Origin: VAZQ01 sp963827585
GTDB taxonomy: Bacteria > Pseudomonadota > Alphaproteobacteria > Rhizobiales > Xanthobacteraceae
Direction of reading: 5' to 3'
NCBI GenBank assembly: GCA_963827585.1
Contig: CAWHCK010000028.1
Location: 58,426 to 122,425 of the forward strand
Length of the DNA stretch: 64,000 nucleotides
In this document: in pieces, positions 10,306-18,895 of the stretch
Layout: each line of letters begins with the position of its first letter
How positions within the stretch are numbered: position 1 is the stretch's first letter
Position numbers and translations under genes: made by a program
Notes under the pieces: generated by a model
The model's input: the letters and a program-made list of their open reading frames with translations, nothing else
What the model was told of the DNA's origin: nothing
Databases searched by the model: none

Positions 10306-11262
10306 ATGGTCGAGAAGATCGCTCTCGAAGAGCACTTCCTGTGTCCTGGCTTTGAAGATTACTGGCAGCCCACCGTCGGCGACGTCGATCCCGCGATCTA
10401 CCGCCAGGTGGTGGCGCGCCTCTCGGATTTCGGGGAGCTGCGTCTCGCGGCCATGGACCGGGCCGGGATTGCGCGCGCGGTTCTGTCCTTGGCGGGCCCC
10501 GGCGTGCAGGCCGAACGGGATGCAAAGATCGCGTGCCGCAAGGCACGCGAAGCGAATGATTTCTTGGCGCGTGAAATCGAGAAGCGGCCGGATCGTTACG
10601 GCGGTTTCGCCCACCTTCCCATGCAGGACCCGAGCGGTGCCGCGGACGAGCTCGAACGCTGTCAGCGCGAGTTGAGATTCTGCGGCGCCATGATCAACGG
10701 CCACACCAACGGCCAGTATCTCGATGACCCGTCGCTCCATCCGTTCTGGGAGCGGGCACAGGCGCTCGGTGCAGCGATCTATATCCATCCCACCGATCCC
10801 GTGGTGCCCTCCCGCGCCCTCGACGGGCACAAAGGCTTGCGGCGCGCCACCTGGGAATGGGGGTTCGAGACCGGCTCCCACGCCTTGCGCCTGGTGTTCG
10901 GCGGACACTTCGATAGGTTCCCCAACGCGAGAGTGATCCTCGGTCACCTCGGCGAGACGTTGCCCTATCTGCTGTGGCGCTTCGACAGCCGCGCCAAGCT
11001 GTACGGGGTCAAGCTCGCCAAGCCCCCGTCGCAATACATCAAGGAGAACATCGCGGTCACTACCTCGGGCATGAGCTCGGCGGAACCATTGACCTGCGCC
11101 ATCAGCGCGCTCGGCCACGAGCGCGTGATGTTCGCCGCCGACTACCCGTTCGAATCGACCGAGGAAGCCGCGCACTTCATCGATCAAGTGCCGCTCAACG
11201 ACAAGGTGCGAAACGACATCTGCTTCAACACCGCGGCACGACTGTTGAAACTGCCGAGCTGA
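10306..11262 (+). CDS. Amidohydrolase-2 family protein (ACMSD / gamma-resorcylate decarboxylase-like)
   Basis: Metal-dependent decarboxylase or hydrolase of 318 residues. The N-terminal EEHF motif (residues 8-11), IYIHPTDP and FAADYPFES are the metal and catalytic positions of the 2,3-dihydroxybenzoate/gamma-resorcylate decarboxylase group. The phrase WEWGFETGSHALRLVFGG also matches that group rather than ACMSD proper. Start 10306 (MVEKIALEEHF) is preferred over 10243 because homologues start close to the EEHF motif. The MFS transporter gene follows after 38 bases, consistent with uptake of an aromatic acid followed by decarboxylation. Confidence 0.9.
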   Translation: MVEKIALEEHFLCPGFEDYWQPTVGDVDPAIYRQVVARLSDFGELRLAAMDRAGIARAVLSLAGPGVQAERDAKIACRKAREANDFLAREIEKRPDRYGGFAHLPMQDPSGAADELERCQRELRFCGAMINGHTNGQYLDDPSLHPFWERAQALGAAIYIHPTDPVVPSRALDGHKGLRRATWEWGFETGSHALRLVFGGHFDRFPNARVILGHLGETLPYLLWRFDSRAKLYGVKLAKPPSQYIKENIAVTTSGMSSAEPLTCAISALGHERVMFAADYPFESTEEAAHFIDQVPLNDKVRNDICFNTAARLLKLPS

Positions 11263-11300
11263 CACAAGAACGGCCGGTAGCGATTCACGGGGAGGACGAG

Positions 11301-12662
11301 ATGGACGCTGCGAGCAGACATGCGTCGGTCGATGACATCGTCGCCCGGCTCGAGCGGCTGCCCACGTCGTGGTGGCAGGTCAAGGCGCGCATCATCGTCG
11401 GCGTCGCCACCTTCTTCGATGCCTTCGACGCGCTCGCGATCGCAACGATCCTCCCCGTCATCGTCCCGCTGTGGAAGCTGACCCCGCCGCAGATCGGCAT
11501 CCTCATCTCGGCGGGCTTCCTCGGACAGCTGCTGGGTGCGCTGTTGTTCGGCTGGATCGCGGAGCGTCATGGGCGGATGACGGCGATGATCTGGTCGATC
11601 GCGCTGTTCGCGGTGATGAGCTTCGTCTGTGCGTTCGCCTGGGACTACAACTCGCTGCTCGTGTTCCGTACCATCCAGGGCATCGGGCTCGGCGGCGAGG
11701 TGCCGGTCGCCGCCGTGTTCATCAGCGAGCTGGCGAAGGCGCAGGGCCGCGGGCGCTTTGTCCTGTTGTATGAGCTCGTCTTTCCGATCGGCCTGGTGGC
11801 GGCAAGCCTGGTCGGATTGTGGGTCGTGCCGCATCTCGGCTGGCAATACATGTTCGTCATCGGCGCGCTGCCGGCGCTGCTGGCGCTGGTACTGCGCCGC
11901 CTGCTGCCGGAATCCCCGCGCTGGCTCGCGGTGCATGGCCGCAACGCCGAGGCGCAAGCCGCCATGGCGCTGATCGAGACCGAGACGCAGAAGGCAACGG
12001 GACGCCCGTTGCCGCCGCCCAAGCCGGTGGTGTCCACCCTGGACAAACCCGCCTCGCTCGCCGACCTCTTCGGCCCGCTGTATTTGCGGCGCACGCTGGT
12101 GGTGTGGGTGATCTGGTTCTCGGCCTATTTCGTCAACTACGGGCTCTCGATCTGGCTGCCCACCGTGTACCGGACCGTGTTCAAGCTCCCGCTCGACGTC
12201 TCGCTGCGATACGGCTTGATCACCCAGGTGGTCGGGCTCATCGGCACATTGATCTGCGCCTTGGCCATCGATCATGTGGGGCGGCGGCCGTGGTTTGCAT
12301 GCTCGTTCGCGGCGGCGGCGCTGGCCTTGGCCGCGCTCGCGCTGTTCCCCACTCCCACCGCCGAGCAGGTGCTGACCTGCATGACCATCGCCTATTTCTT
12401 CATCAGCACCATCAATATCGGCGTCTATCTCTATACGCCGGAGCTCTATCCCACCCGCGTGCGCGCGCTCGGCGTGGGAACCGCCACGGCCTGGCTGCGG
12501 TTTGCCTCCATGATCGGACCGACGGTGGTCGGAATGATGCTGGCCGGGGGCCTGCCGTCGGTGTTCGTCACATTCGCGATCGTCGCGGCGATCGCCGCCG
12601 TGACCACCGGCCTGTTCGCGATCGAGACCAAGGGCCGCGTGCTGGAGGAGGCCTCGCCCTAG
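11301..12662 (+). CDS. MFS transporter, aromatic acid/sugar porter type
   Basis: Inner-membrane carrier of 453 residues with about twelve membrane segments. The motif after TM2 (GWIAERHGRM), the IGLGGEVPVAA stretch of TM4, the PESPRWL motif after TM6 and the repeated IDHVGRRP motif between TM8 and TM9 are all present. The charged TM1 motif DAFDALA resembles aromatic acid:H+ symporters. The start is ATG 11301 with GGGGAGG upstream. It is probably cotranscribed with the amidohydrolase. Confidence 0.94.
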   Translation: MDAASRHASVDDIVARLERLPTSWWQVKARIIVGVATFFDAFDALAIATILPVIVPLWKLTPPQIGILISAGFLGQLLGALLFGWIAERHGRMTAMIWSIALFAVMSFVCAFAWDYNSLLVFRTIQGIGLGGEVPVAAVFISELAKAQGRGRFVLLYELVFPIGLVAASLVGLWVVPHLGWQYMFVIGALPALLALVLRRLLPESPRWLAVHGRNAEAQAAMALIETETQKATGRPLPPPKPVVSTLDKPASLADLFGPLYLRRTLVVWVIWFSAYFVNYGLSIWLPTVYRTVFKLPLDVSLRYGLITQVVGLIGTLICALAIDHVGRRPWFACSFAAAALALAALALFPTPTAEQVLTCMTIAYFFISTINIGVYLYTPELYPTRVRALGVGTATAWLRFASMIGPTVVGMMLAGGLPSVFVTFAIVAAIAAVTTGLFAIETKGRVLEEASP

Positions 12663-12763
12663 CGTCAAGTGCGCCAATTCGGCGCTTGCCAAGCGCGCCG
12701 CCCCTCTGCAACGTGGCGCCAAATCGGGCGAGCGCCACAACACCGTCACCAGGAGGAATGCGC

Positions 12764-13771
12764 ATGCGTATCTTGAAATTGATGTTCGCGAGTGCCGCTG
12801 CGGCCGCGCTGTTCGGCGCGAGCGCCGCGCAGAGCGCCGATCCCGTGCGGATCCGCGCCTCGTGGGTGGCGCCGGTTTCGAACTGGGCCTCGATCCTCCT
12901 CGAGAAGAAGGATCTGGCCAAGCATCTCGGCAAGTCCTACGTGCTCGAGCCGGTGCGCTACCAGGGCACGCCGCCGATGATCACGGCGATGGCGAACGGC
13001 GAGCTCGAGATCGCCAATCTTGCCTATTCCACGCTCGGGATCGCGATCCAGAATGCCGGCCTCGACGACATCCGCGTGATCGCCGACGAGTTCCGCGACG
13101 GCATGCCCGGCCGTTACACGCACGAATACCTCGTGCTCGCCGACGGGCCGATCAAGAAGCCTGAGGACATGAAGGGCAAGATCGTCGGCACCAATGCCGC
13201 CGGCAGCGCGGTCGACGTCGCCACCCGCGCGATGCTGCGCAAGTTCGGGCTCGAGGACAAGCGCGACTACACGGTGGTCGAGGCCCCGTTCCCGACCATG
13301 CGGGCGATGCTGGCGGAAAAGAAGGTGGACCTCATTCCGGGCGTGCTGCCGTTCTCGCTCGATCCGGAGCTGCGCAAGATCGCGCGCAGCCTCTATACCC
13401 AGCGCGATGCAATCGGCGTGACCGAGATGATCGTGTGGACTGCGCGCAAGCCATTCATCGACAAGAACCGCGCGGCCATGGTCGATTTCATGGAGGACAC
13501 GCTGCGGATCGTGCAATGGTATCTCGACCCCAAGAACCAGAAGGAGGCGGCCGAGATCGCCGGGCGCGTCACTAAGCAGCCGGCCGCCAGCTACAGCTGG
13601 CTGTTCACCGAGAAGGATTACTATCGCGACCCGAACATGATCCCGGATCTCAATGCGCTGCAGAAGAACATCGACATGACCAAGGACCTGGGCTTCGTGC
13701 GCACGAGCCTCGACATCAAGAAGCACGTCGACCTGAGCATCGTGGAAGAGGCGGCGAAGCGGCTGAAATAG
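12764..13771 (+). CDS. ABC-type periplasmic binding protein, NMT1/TauA-like, orphan
   Basis: Exported protein of 335 residues with a Sec signal peptide (LMFASAAAAALFGASAAQSA) and the type II binding fold of the nitrate/taurine/thiamine-precursor group. Typical blocks are TPPMITAMANGELEIANL and KIVGTNAAGSAVDVATRAML. Of two adjacent in-frame ATGs (12758 and 12764), the second has the AGGAGG site at the right distance (7 bases). No ATPase or permease lies beside it. The importer at 31.4-33.8 kb lacks its own binding protein and could be its partner. A strong terminator follows. Confidence 0.92.
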   Translation: MRILKLMFASAAAAALFGASAAQSADPVRIRASWVAPVSNWASILLEKKDLAKHLGKSYVLEPVRYQGTPPMITAMANGELEIANLAYSTLGIAIQNAGLDDIRVIADEFRDGMPGRYTHEYLVLADGPIKKPEDMKGKIVGTNAAGSAVDVATRAMLRKFGLEDKRDYTVVEAPFPTMRAMLAEKKVDLIPGVLPFSLDPELRKIARSLYTQRDAIGVTEMIVWTARKPFIDKNRAAMVDFMEDTLRIVQWYLDPKNQKEAAEIAGRVTKQPAASYSWLFTEKDYYRDPNMIPDLNALQKNIDMTKDLGFVRTSLDIKKHVDLSIVEEAAKRLK

Positions 13772-13792
13772 CCGCAAGGTCCTGACGAGATG

Positions 13793-13820
13793 AAAGCCCG
13801 GCCTCAGTGCCGGGCTTTTT
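13793..13820 (+). terminator. Intrinsic terminator after the binding protein gene
   Basis: Ten-base stem AAAGCCCGGC / GCCGGGCTTT with a six-base loop and a run of five T at 13816-13820, placed 22 bases after the stop at 13771. Confidence 0.9.
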
Positions 13821-13821
13821 C

Positions 13822-13896
13822 GCTAGTGTCCCGATTCCGAAGTTCGCAATCGGACTCGCGGCAAAGGTGTGCGAACTTCGGGTTGGGGGCACTAGC
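13822..13896. repeat. 75-base inverted repeat element
   Basis: Arms begin GCTAGTG and end CACTAGC. Both contain CCGAAGTTCGCA in inverted orientation (about 22 of 27 positions pair), with a loop of about 19 bases. The clean CTAG-type ends resemble a miniature inverted-repeat element. No coding sequence is inside. Confidence 0.75.
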
Positions 13897-13994
13897 GTAG
13901 ACATGCTCCGCGTGATGGCGCCTATGCGTCGCTCATGCTAGCCTCGCCGGATCACAACGGAGGCAGCACAGGCGAGACCGCGCAAGGAAGCCGA

Positions 13995-14645
13995 ATGCTC
14001 CGTAAGCCCTTTCCCCCGACGATCGCGATAGCGGCGCTATGCCTGCTGGCAACGTCGTCGCCGCCGCCGGCAGCCGCATGTGCGTTCGACGGCGGCGCCG
14101 CCGCGGGACTGTTCGACGGCAGCTTCGAGGCGCGCTATCCGAAATCCAGCACCGTCTACTTCGCCATTGTCGACGCGGTCGAGCAGGGCATCTTGGAAAA
14201 ATCAGCGTTTCAACCGGTGACGCCGGGCCCTGCGGGCTATTGGAAGGCCGTCGGCCGTCTCGACAGCATGGCGCGGCGCCTGTCGGCCGTGGCCGCCCAG
14301 TCGCACCCGGAACAGGCGATTTCGGTGGTGTTGATCGAATCCAATCTGTGGGCGAGGTTCGAGCCCGGCGCGCAGGGATACGGCATGACCGCGCATATCG
14401 CCGGCGCGCGTCAGGGCGACGTGGTCCTCGTCACCAGCGAGGGCGGCATCGCCGCGGTCCTGGACGGACGCCTGCCCGTCGAGGTCGCCCTCGATCGTGG
14501 TTTGATCGCCATCGACGCCGACCCGGTTGCCGGCGAAGCGATCAAGGAGCTGATGCTCGTGGCGCTCGGCGGTCCTGAACCACGCCCGTCCGCGGCCGCC
14601 GGCACGCGCAACGCGCCGGCGCGACTGTTCGGCCCCGCGCGCTAG
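13995..14645 (+). CDS. Exported hypothetical protein
   Basis: Protein of 216 residues that I do not recognise. The N-terminus is a signal peptide (IAIAALCLLATSSPPPAAACA) with Cys near the cleavage site. The mature part is mixed alpha/beta without repeats (YFAIVDAVEQGILEKSAF, ISVVLIESNLWARF, DVVLVTSEGGIAAVLDGRLP). Start 13995 has an AGGAAG site. The PLP enzyme gene follows after 17 bases. A secreted or periplasmic role is all that can be said. Confidence 0.75.
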   Translation: MLRKPFPPTIAIAALCLLATSSPPPAAACAFDGGAAAGLFDGSFEARYPKSSTVYFAIVDAVEQGILEKSAFQPVTPGPAGYWKAVGRLDSMARRLSAVAAQSHPEQAISVVLIESNLWARFEPGAQGYGMTAHIAGARQGDVVLVTSEGGIAAVLDGRLPVEVALDRGLIAIDADPVAGEAIKELMLVALGGPEPRPSAAAGTRNAPARLFGPAR

Positions 14646-14662
14646 CGGGAGCCCTTGGGTCA

Positions 14663-15826
14663 ATGACGGTCGGCAACGGAATGCTGCCATCGCAACGCGC
14701 GCTCTTCGATATTCCGCGGGAGATTTGCTACCTCAACGCCGCCTCCTGGAGCCCGCTGCCGGTCGCCACGCAAGAGGCCGGGCGCGTCGGCGTCGCGCGC
14801 AAGGGCCGGCCCTGGACGATCGATCCCGGATTCGCTTCCCGGCAACATGAACGTGCGCGCCACGCCGCGGCGCGGCTGATCAATGCCGATCCTGACGATG
14901 TCGCGCTGATTTCCTCGGTGAGCTACGGCGTCGCCACGGCGGCGAAAGTGCTGACGGTGCCGGCGGGCTCGCGCGTGTTGCTCCTCGAGAACGACCATTC
15001 CTCGGCGGTGCTGGAATGGATGACCCGCGCCGCAGCCCAGGGGCTAATCGTCGACGTCGTGCCGCAGCCGGACGACGGAGACTGGACTGCTGCGGTGCTG
15101 GCCGCGATCGGGCGGCCCGGTGCGCCGCGAGTCGGCCTTGCATCGATCTCGTCCGTGCACTGGTCGGACGGCGGGTTGGTGGACATGGACCGCGTTGCGG
15201 CGGCACTGCGCGCGCACGAAGCCGCGCTGTTGGTCGATGCAACGCAAGCCGCCGGCGTCATCAAGCTCGATGTGCGGACCCTCGATCCCGATTTCCTCGT
15301 CTTTCCCACCTACAAGTGGTTGCTGGGGCCATATGGGCGCGCCTTTCTCTACATCGCGAAACGTCATCAGAGCGGTGTGCCGCTGGAGCAGACGAGCTAT
15401 GGCCGGCGCGCGATCGCTTCGGACCGCGAGCCCTATTTTCGTGACGTCAGTTTTGTTTCGGACGGGCGGCGCTTCGACATGGGCGAGCGGGATCATTTCA
15501 TCTCGCTGGAAATGGCCTCGATCGGAATGGAGATGCTGGCGGCGTGGGGTGTCGACGCCGTGAAAGCGCGGCTCGGGATGCTCACCGCGCGGCTCGCGGA
15601 TGCGCTGCGCAATTCCGGGGTGCTGGTTCCGGACGAGTCGGTGCGGGCTCCCCATATCCTCAGCCTGCGCTTTCCGAACGGCATCCCGGAGACGCTGATC
15701 GAGCGGCTGGCGGCGCAGGGAGTCTTTGTCGCGCCGCGGGTCGGACGGATGCGCATCAGCCCGCACGTCTACAACGACGAGGAGGACGTCGATCGTTTTG
15801 TCACGACCTTTCGCCAGTTGGCGTGA
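14663..15826 (+). CDS. Class V aminotransferase / cysteine desulfurase-like PLP enzyme
   Basis: PLP enzyme of 387 residues. The N-terminus YLNAASWSPLP is the substrate-entry motif of the NifS/kynureninase-like class V group. LLVDATQAAGVI holds the PLP-ring Asp, and the PLP lysine lies in FPTYKWLLGPYG (Lys near residue 218). No catalytic Cys loop of NifS/SufS type is evident, so an isopenicillin-N-epimerase-like or lyase role is more likely than Fe-S assembly. The next gene starts 136 bases later. Confidence 0.88.
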   Translation: MTVGNGMLPSQRALFDIPREICYLNAASWSPLPVATQEAGRVGVARKGRPWTIDPGFASRQHERARHAAARLINADPDDVALISSVSYGVATAAKVLTVPAGSRVLLLENDHSSAVLEWMTRAAAQGLIVDVVPQPDDGDWTAAVLAAIGRPGAPRVGLASISSVHWSDGGLVDMDRVAAALRAHEAALLVDATQAAGVIKLDVRTLDPDFLVFPTYKWLLGPYGRAFLYIAKRHQSGVPLEQTSYGRRAIASDREPYFRDVSFVSDGRRFDMGERDHFISLEMASIGMEMLAAWGVDAVKARLGMLTARLADALRNSGVLVPDESVRAPHILSLRFPNGIPETLIERLAAQGVFVAPRVGRMRISPHVYNDEEDVDRFVTTFRQLA

Positions 15827-15962
15827 GGCACGAGGGCGCCGGCCGATGACTTCGAGGCCTCGATTGGTTGCAGCACTCCATGGTAAGGATCGGATAGGAT
15901 GGGGGGATGGGATTGCGGCTCGATCGAACCAAGATACGAACCGAGTGCGGCAAGGAGCGGCG

Positions 15963-16238
15963 ATGACCGACTACTGGGTGAGCAAGCTGTTCTTCGACCT
16001 GCAGCATGATCCGAAGCTGGCGGCAGAGTACCGCACCAACATGGCGGCGGTGATCGACCGCTACGAGATCAAGCCGGACGTGCGCAAGGCGCTGCTCGAC
16101 GACGACGTCGGCACGATCGCGCCGCTGGTCAATGCCTACCTGCTGCGCTTCTATTTCCAGATTCGGGGCATGCCGGAGGGCGAGTTCATCGCGCGCCTGC
16201 ACGCGCTCAAGGCAAAGGAGGGCGTCACCAATGGCTAG
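15963..16238 (+). CDS. LigA-like small subunit of an extradiol dioxygenase
   Basis: Protein of 91 residues that matches the alpha-helical LigA domain of protocatechuate 4,5-dioxygenase-type enzymes (PF07746). It has the DYWVSKLFFDLQHD start and the DVRKALLDDDVGTIAPL core, with FYFQIRGM in the C-terminal half. AAGGAGCGGCG precedes the ATG at 15963. The stop overlaps the start of the LigB-like gene by 8 bases, as expected for obligate subunits. Confidence 0.88.
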   Translation: MTDYWVSKLFFDLQHDPKLAAEYRTNMAAVIDRYEIKPDVRKALLDDDVGTIAPLVNAYLLRFYFQIRGMPEGEFIARLHALKAKEGVTNG

Positions 16239-17067
16239 CCTGGTCGGCGTGTTCGCAGCCAGTCACGGCCCGATCATCGCGCGGGACTGGGACATCATGC
16301 CTGCCGGCCACCGCGACAAGCTCGCCGCCGGTTTCGACGAGATCGGACGGCGGCTCAGGGCGTGCCGGCCGGACCTGCTCGTCGTCGTCTCGCCCGATCA
16401 CTGGGTGAATTTCTTCATCAGCAACCTGCCGGCGGTGTGCATCGGCATCGGCGAGGAGCACGACGGCCCGCCCGAGCCGTTCATGAAGAAGGTGTTCCCG
16501 CGCGAGCGGCTCAAGGGCCACGCCGCGTTCGGGCGCCACCTGCTGGAAACTGCGCTCAACGGCGATTTCGAACCGGCGCTGTCGCACCGCCTCAAGCTCG
16601 ACCACGGCACCTGCATCCCGCTCTGGCGCATCGGCGTCGATGCCGCCCTGCCGATCGTGCCCATGATCGTCAACGACCTCGAGGAGCCGATGCCGAGCAT
16701 CCGGCGCTGCCTCGCCTGGGGCCGGCTGCTGCGCCAGGCGATCGAGAGCTACCCGTCGCCATTGCGGGTCGCGGTACTCGGCACCGGCGGCCTGAGCCAC
16801 TCGATCGGGGAGCCGACCATGGGCTGGATCGACGAGGAGTTCGATCACACCTGCATCAGGCACTTCGAGGACGGCGATGATGCGCGGCTCGCCGCGTTCC
16901 TCACGCAGGCGCTGCCGCACACCGGCAACGGCGCGCACGAAATCCGCGACTGGGTGGTCGCCCACGCCGCAGCCGGCAGCAAGGGGTTCGAGCTGATCGA
17001 CTATTTCCCGAGCCCGCAGACGCTCGTAGGCGCCGGCTTCGCATCGTGGAAGCTGGCGGCGGGGTGA
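16231..17067 (+). CDS. LigB-like catalytic subunit of a class III extradiol dioxygenase
   Basis: Catalytic subunit of 278 residues (PF02900). Fe(II) ligands fit His12 (FAASHGPI) and His57 (VVVSPDHWVNF), and a late Glu lies in the WIDEEFDH region. HRLKLDHGTCIPLW carries the conserved catalytic-pocket histidines, and GTGGLSHSIGEP is the family block near residue 190. A GGAGG site lies before the ATG at 16231. It should open a catecholic ring next to the hydroxyls. The substrate is unknown; protocatechuate-, gallate- or 2,3-dihydroxyphenylpropionate-type compounds are possible. Confidence 0.92.
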   Translation: MASLVGVFAASHGPIIARDWDIMPAGHRDKLAAGFDEIGRRLRACRPDLLVVVSPDHWVNFFISNLPAVCIGIGEEHDGPPEPFMKKVFPRERLKGHAAFGRHLLETALNGDFEPALSHRLKLDHGTCIPLWRIGVDAALPIVPMIVNDLEEPMPSIRRCLAWGRLLRQAIESYPSPLRVAVLGTGGLSHSIGEPTMGWIDEEFDHTCIRHFEDGDDARLAAFLTQALPHTGNGAHEIRDWVVAHAAAGSKGFELIDYFPSPQTLVGAGFASWKLAAG

Positions 17068-17095
17068 GCACGCGTCGCAGCAATAGGTCCTGCCG

Positions 17096-17557
17096 TCAGG
17101 CCGCGCCTCGCGCCGCCTCGATCGCGCGTTCCGCCTGCTTCACGGTCTCCTGCAATGCGATTTTGTTGCGCGCGGGAACGCGGACGTTCTCGAAGTCGGT
17201 GGTGACGACCGCAACCGATTTTCCGGCGTAGCGTTCATCGACCTCCACGGCGGCAATGCCATCGGCGTTCAAGACGATTGCCATGCCGTTCGGCGCGTGC
17301 AGCGCGGCCAATGGAATGTGGGCGCCGAACAGGGGGACGATTTCAGCCAAGGTGCCTCTCGCGAACGTGCCTCCCGACGCGTAATCGATGAACACCGTGT
17401 CCTTCGGTTCGTCGGCGATTTCAGCTTCCCGGATCTTGATGACCCTGCGGGGATCGATGCCAACGCGATTGCCGCGATAGTCGGTTATCCGCACAAGCGT
17501 CTTTGCTCTCTTCCCTGAAGCTCTCTTCGCTGAACGAGCGCGCTTCGCCGCCGGCAT
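17096..17557 (-). CDS. Conserved hypothetical protein coupled to a phosphorylase-like gene
   Basis: Protein of 153 residues that I do not recognise. The first 25 residues are very basic (MPAAKRARSAKRASGKRAK). The rest holds short beta-rich stretches (RVIKIREAEIADEPKDTVFIDYASGGTF). ATG 17557 overlaps the stop of the upstream gene as TGATG, so the two are translated together. No signal peptide or catalytic motif is visible. Confidence 0.7.
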   Translation of the reverse strand: MPAAKRARSAKRASGKRAKTLVRITDYRGNRVGIDPRRVIKIREAEIADEPKDTVFIDYASGGTFARGTLAEIVPLFGAHIPLAALHAPNGMAIVLNADGIAAVEVDERYAGKSVAVVTTDFENVRVPARNKIALQETVKQAERAIEAARGAA

Positions 17558-18489
17558 CACCCTCGCTCCTCGGCAAACAGTGTCGGCAGCATCCACGCGA
17601 GCGAAATTGCTGCATTATGGGAAGCGACAAAATTCTGCGCGTAGTCTCGCGGCGCCGTTTCCGCGGCAAACGCGCCCAGCCCGTTCGCAATGCCGGAAAC
17701 GAAGAAAAACTGCTCCGACCGGAGGACAAGACGTATGACGCCATGAGTTGTCTCGACCGACCCAATCGCCTGTCGTACCCCCGCCTTTTCTGCAGCCTCA
17801 AGTGCTTGTTTGTCGGCCCAAGCGTACAATGCCGGGTTCGTCACGTTCACGCAGCTGACTGCGACAAAGTCGGGTGAAACCACCAAGACTGGTGGATCAG
17901 CAGGGTGGATCGGACTGCGCAGGAATTGAATCTCCGAGGCCGGCCGCAACTCTCCTCGATCCAACGAGTCAATGACCGGGTGCACCTTTGTCTCTTTGAG
18001 CTTGCCCAAGTCGGCGTGTTTCCAATCACTGTCGGGATTGGGCGCTCCGGGCGGACTATGGGCAAACACTTTCGATCCCACCACGACGCAACCATTGAGC
18101 GACCGCGCGGCCGGAGTTGTAGCGGTGCCAAAGGCTATGACGACCGCGGGCTGTTGCCCGTTTTTCACCAGGTAAGGAAGAACGCGGGCTTTCTCTTGGC
18201 TGCTGGACGCCTTCTTCGCGGGGTCCATGAGATCTCGGATGCACCACACCTCCACGATCACATCGGTCCCTGCCTCGTTCCGGCAACAAAGGGCGGCGCG
18301 GGCGGATACGGATTTTGAACCGCCATTGCTGAGCGGAATTGCGACCTTGGGCACCGGACCAAAGGCGGGAAATGCTTTACCGGAAAAATTCTTGCCGTCT
18401 GGTCGCGCTTTCGGATTGCGCAAAACGCCTATCAAAGGATCGGCTTCCCAGTCCTTGTTTGCCAAAATCAATATTCGTTTCGCAGCCAT
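17557..18489 (-). CDS. Nucleoside phosphorylase-fold protein
   Basis: Protein of 310 residues. Start 18489 (MAAKRILILANKDWEADPL) has a GGAGGGG site, while an upstream start at 18633 adds unconserved sequence. Blocks such as VVIAFGTATTPAARSLNGCVVVGSKVF, VSCVNVTNPALYAWADKQAL and the C-terminal FVSGIANGLG...FVASHNAAISLAWMLP resemble the MTA/SAH nucleosidase and phosphorylase superfamily. The length exceeds MtnN (230) because of insertions, so it may be one of the signalling or effector phosphorylases rather than a salvage enzyme. The fold assignment rests on pattern memory. Confidence 0.65.
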   Translation of the reverse strand: MAAKRILILANKDWEADPLIGVLRNPKARPDGKNFSGKAFPAFGPVPKVAIPLSNGGSKSVSARAALCCRNEAGTDVIVEVWCIRDLMDPAKKASSSQEKARVLPYLVKNGQQPAVVIAFGTATTPAARSLNGCVVVGSKVFAHSPPGAPNPDSDWKHADLGKLKETKVHPVIDSLDRGELRPASEIQFLRSPIHPADPPVLVVSPDFVAVSCVNVTNPALYAWADKQALEAAEKAGVRQAIGSVETTHGVIRLVLRSEQFFFVSGIANGLGAFAAETAPRDYAQNFVASHNAAISLAWMLPTLFAEERG

Positions 18490-18895
18490 GTGCTCCACCC
18501 CTCCAGTAACGGTCCGCAGTGAAAGTCTCGGCTCAACCGTCGCATACGCTCCCGCACTCGCGCTCAATTGCGCCTCCGCGCAAGACCTTAACATCACTCC
18601 CGCGCCTCGTCCTACGAGCCTCGGCAAGTCCACCCGAGCGCGCGGTTACGATCGCGGTGGCGATCCTCGCCGCCGGCGACGGTCTGCGCGGATGATGGCT
18701 GTGAACAGCCCTTGCCAGATTTTGATGCAGGTCCGAATATTTTAGGCTTAAAAACATGACTTTTCATACGCCTCGGCGCATAGTAGTGTCGAACACCCGA
18801 AGCTGGCACGCCCGGGACTGTTACTGATAATCTTTCGACGCGATACCGCTGCAGCAGGACGCCCGTTCAAGGGCGAGTAGAGAGCGAGGAACAGC
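18490..18895. other. Intergenic region without recognised gene
   Basis: 406 bases between divergent transcription units. An AT-richer patch (GAATATTTTAGGCTTAAAAA, 18735-18754) may hold promoters. No RNA gene or conserved ORF is seen. Confidence 0.5.
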
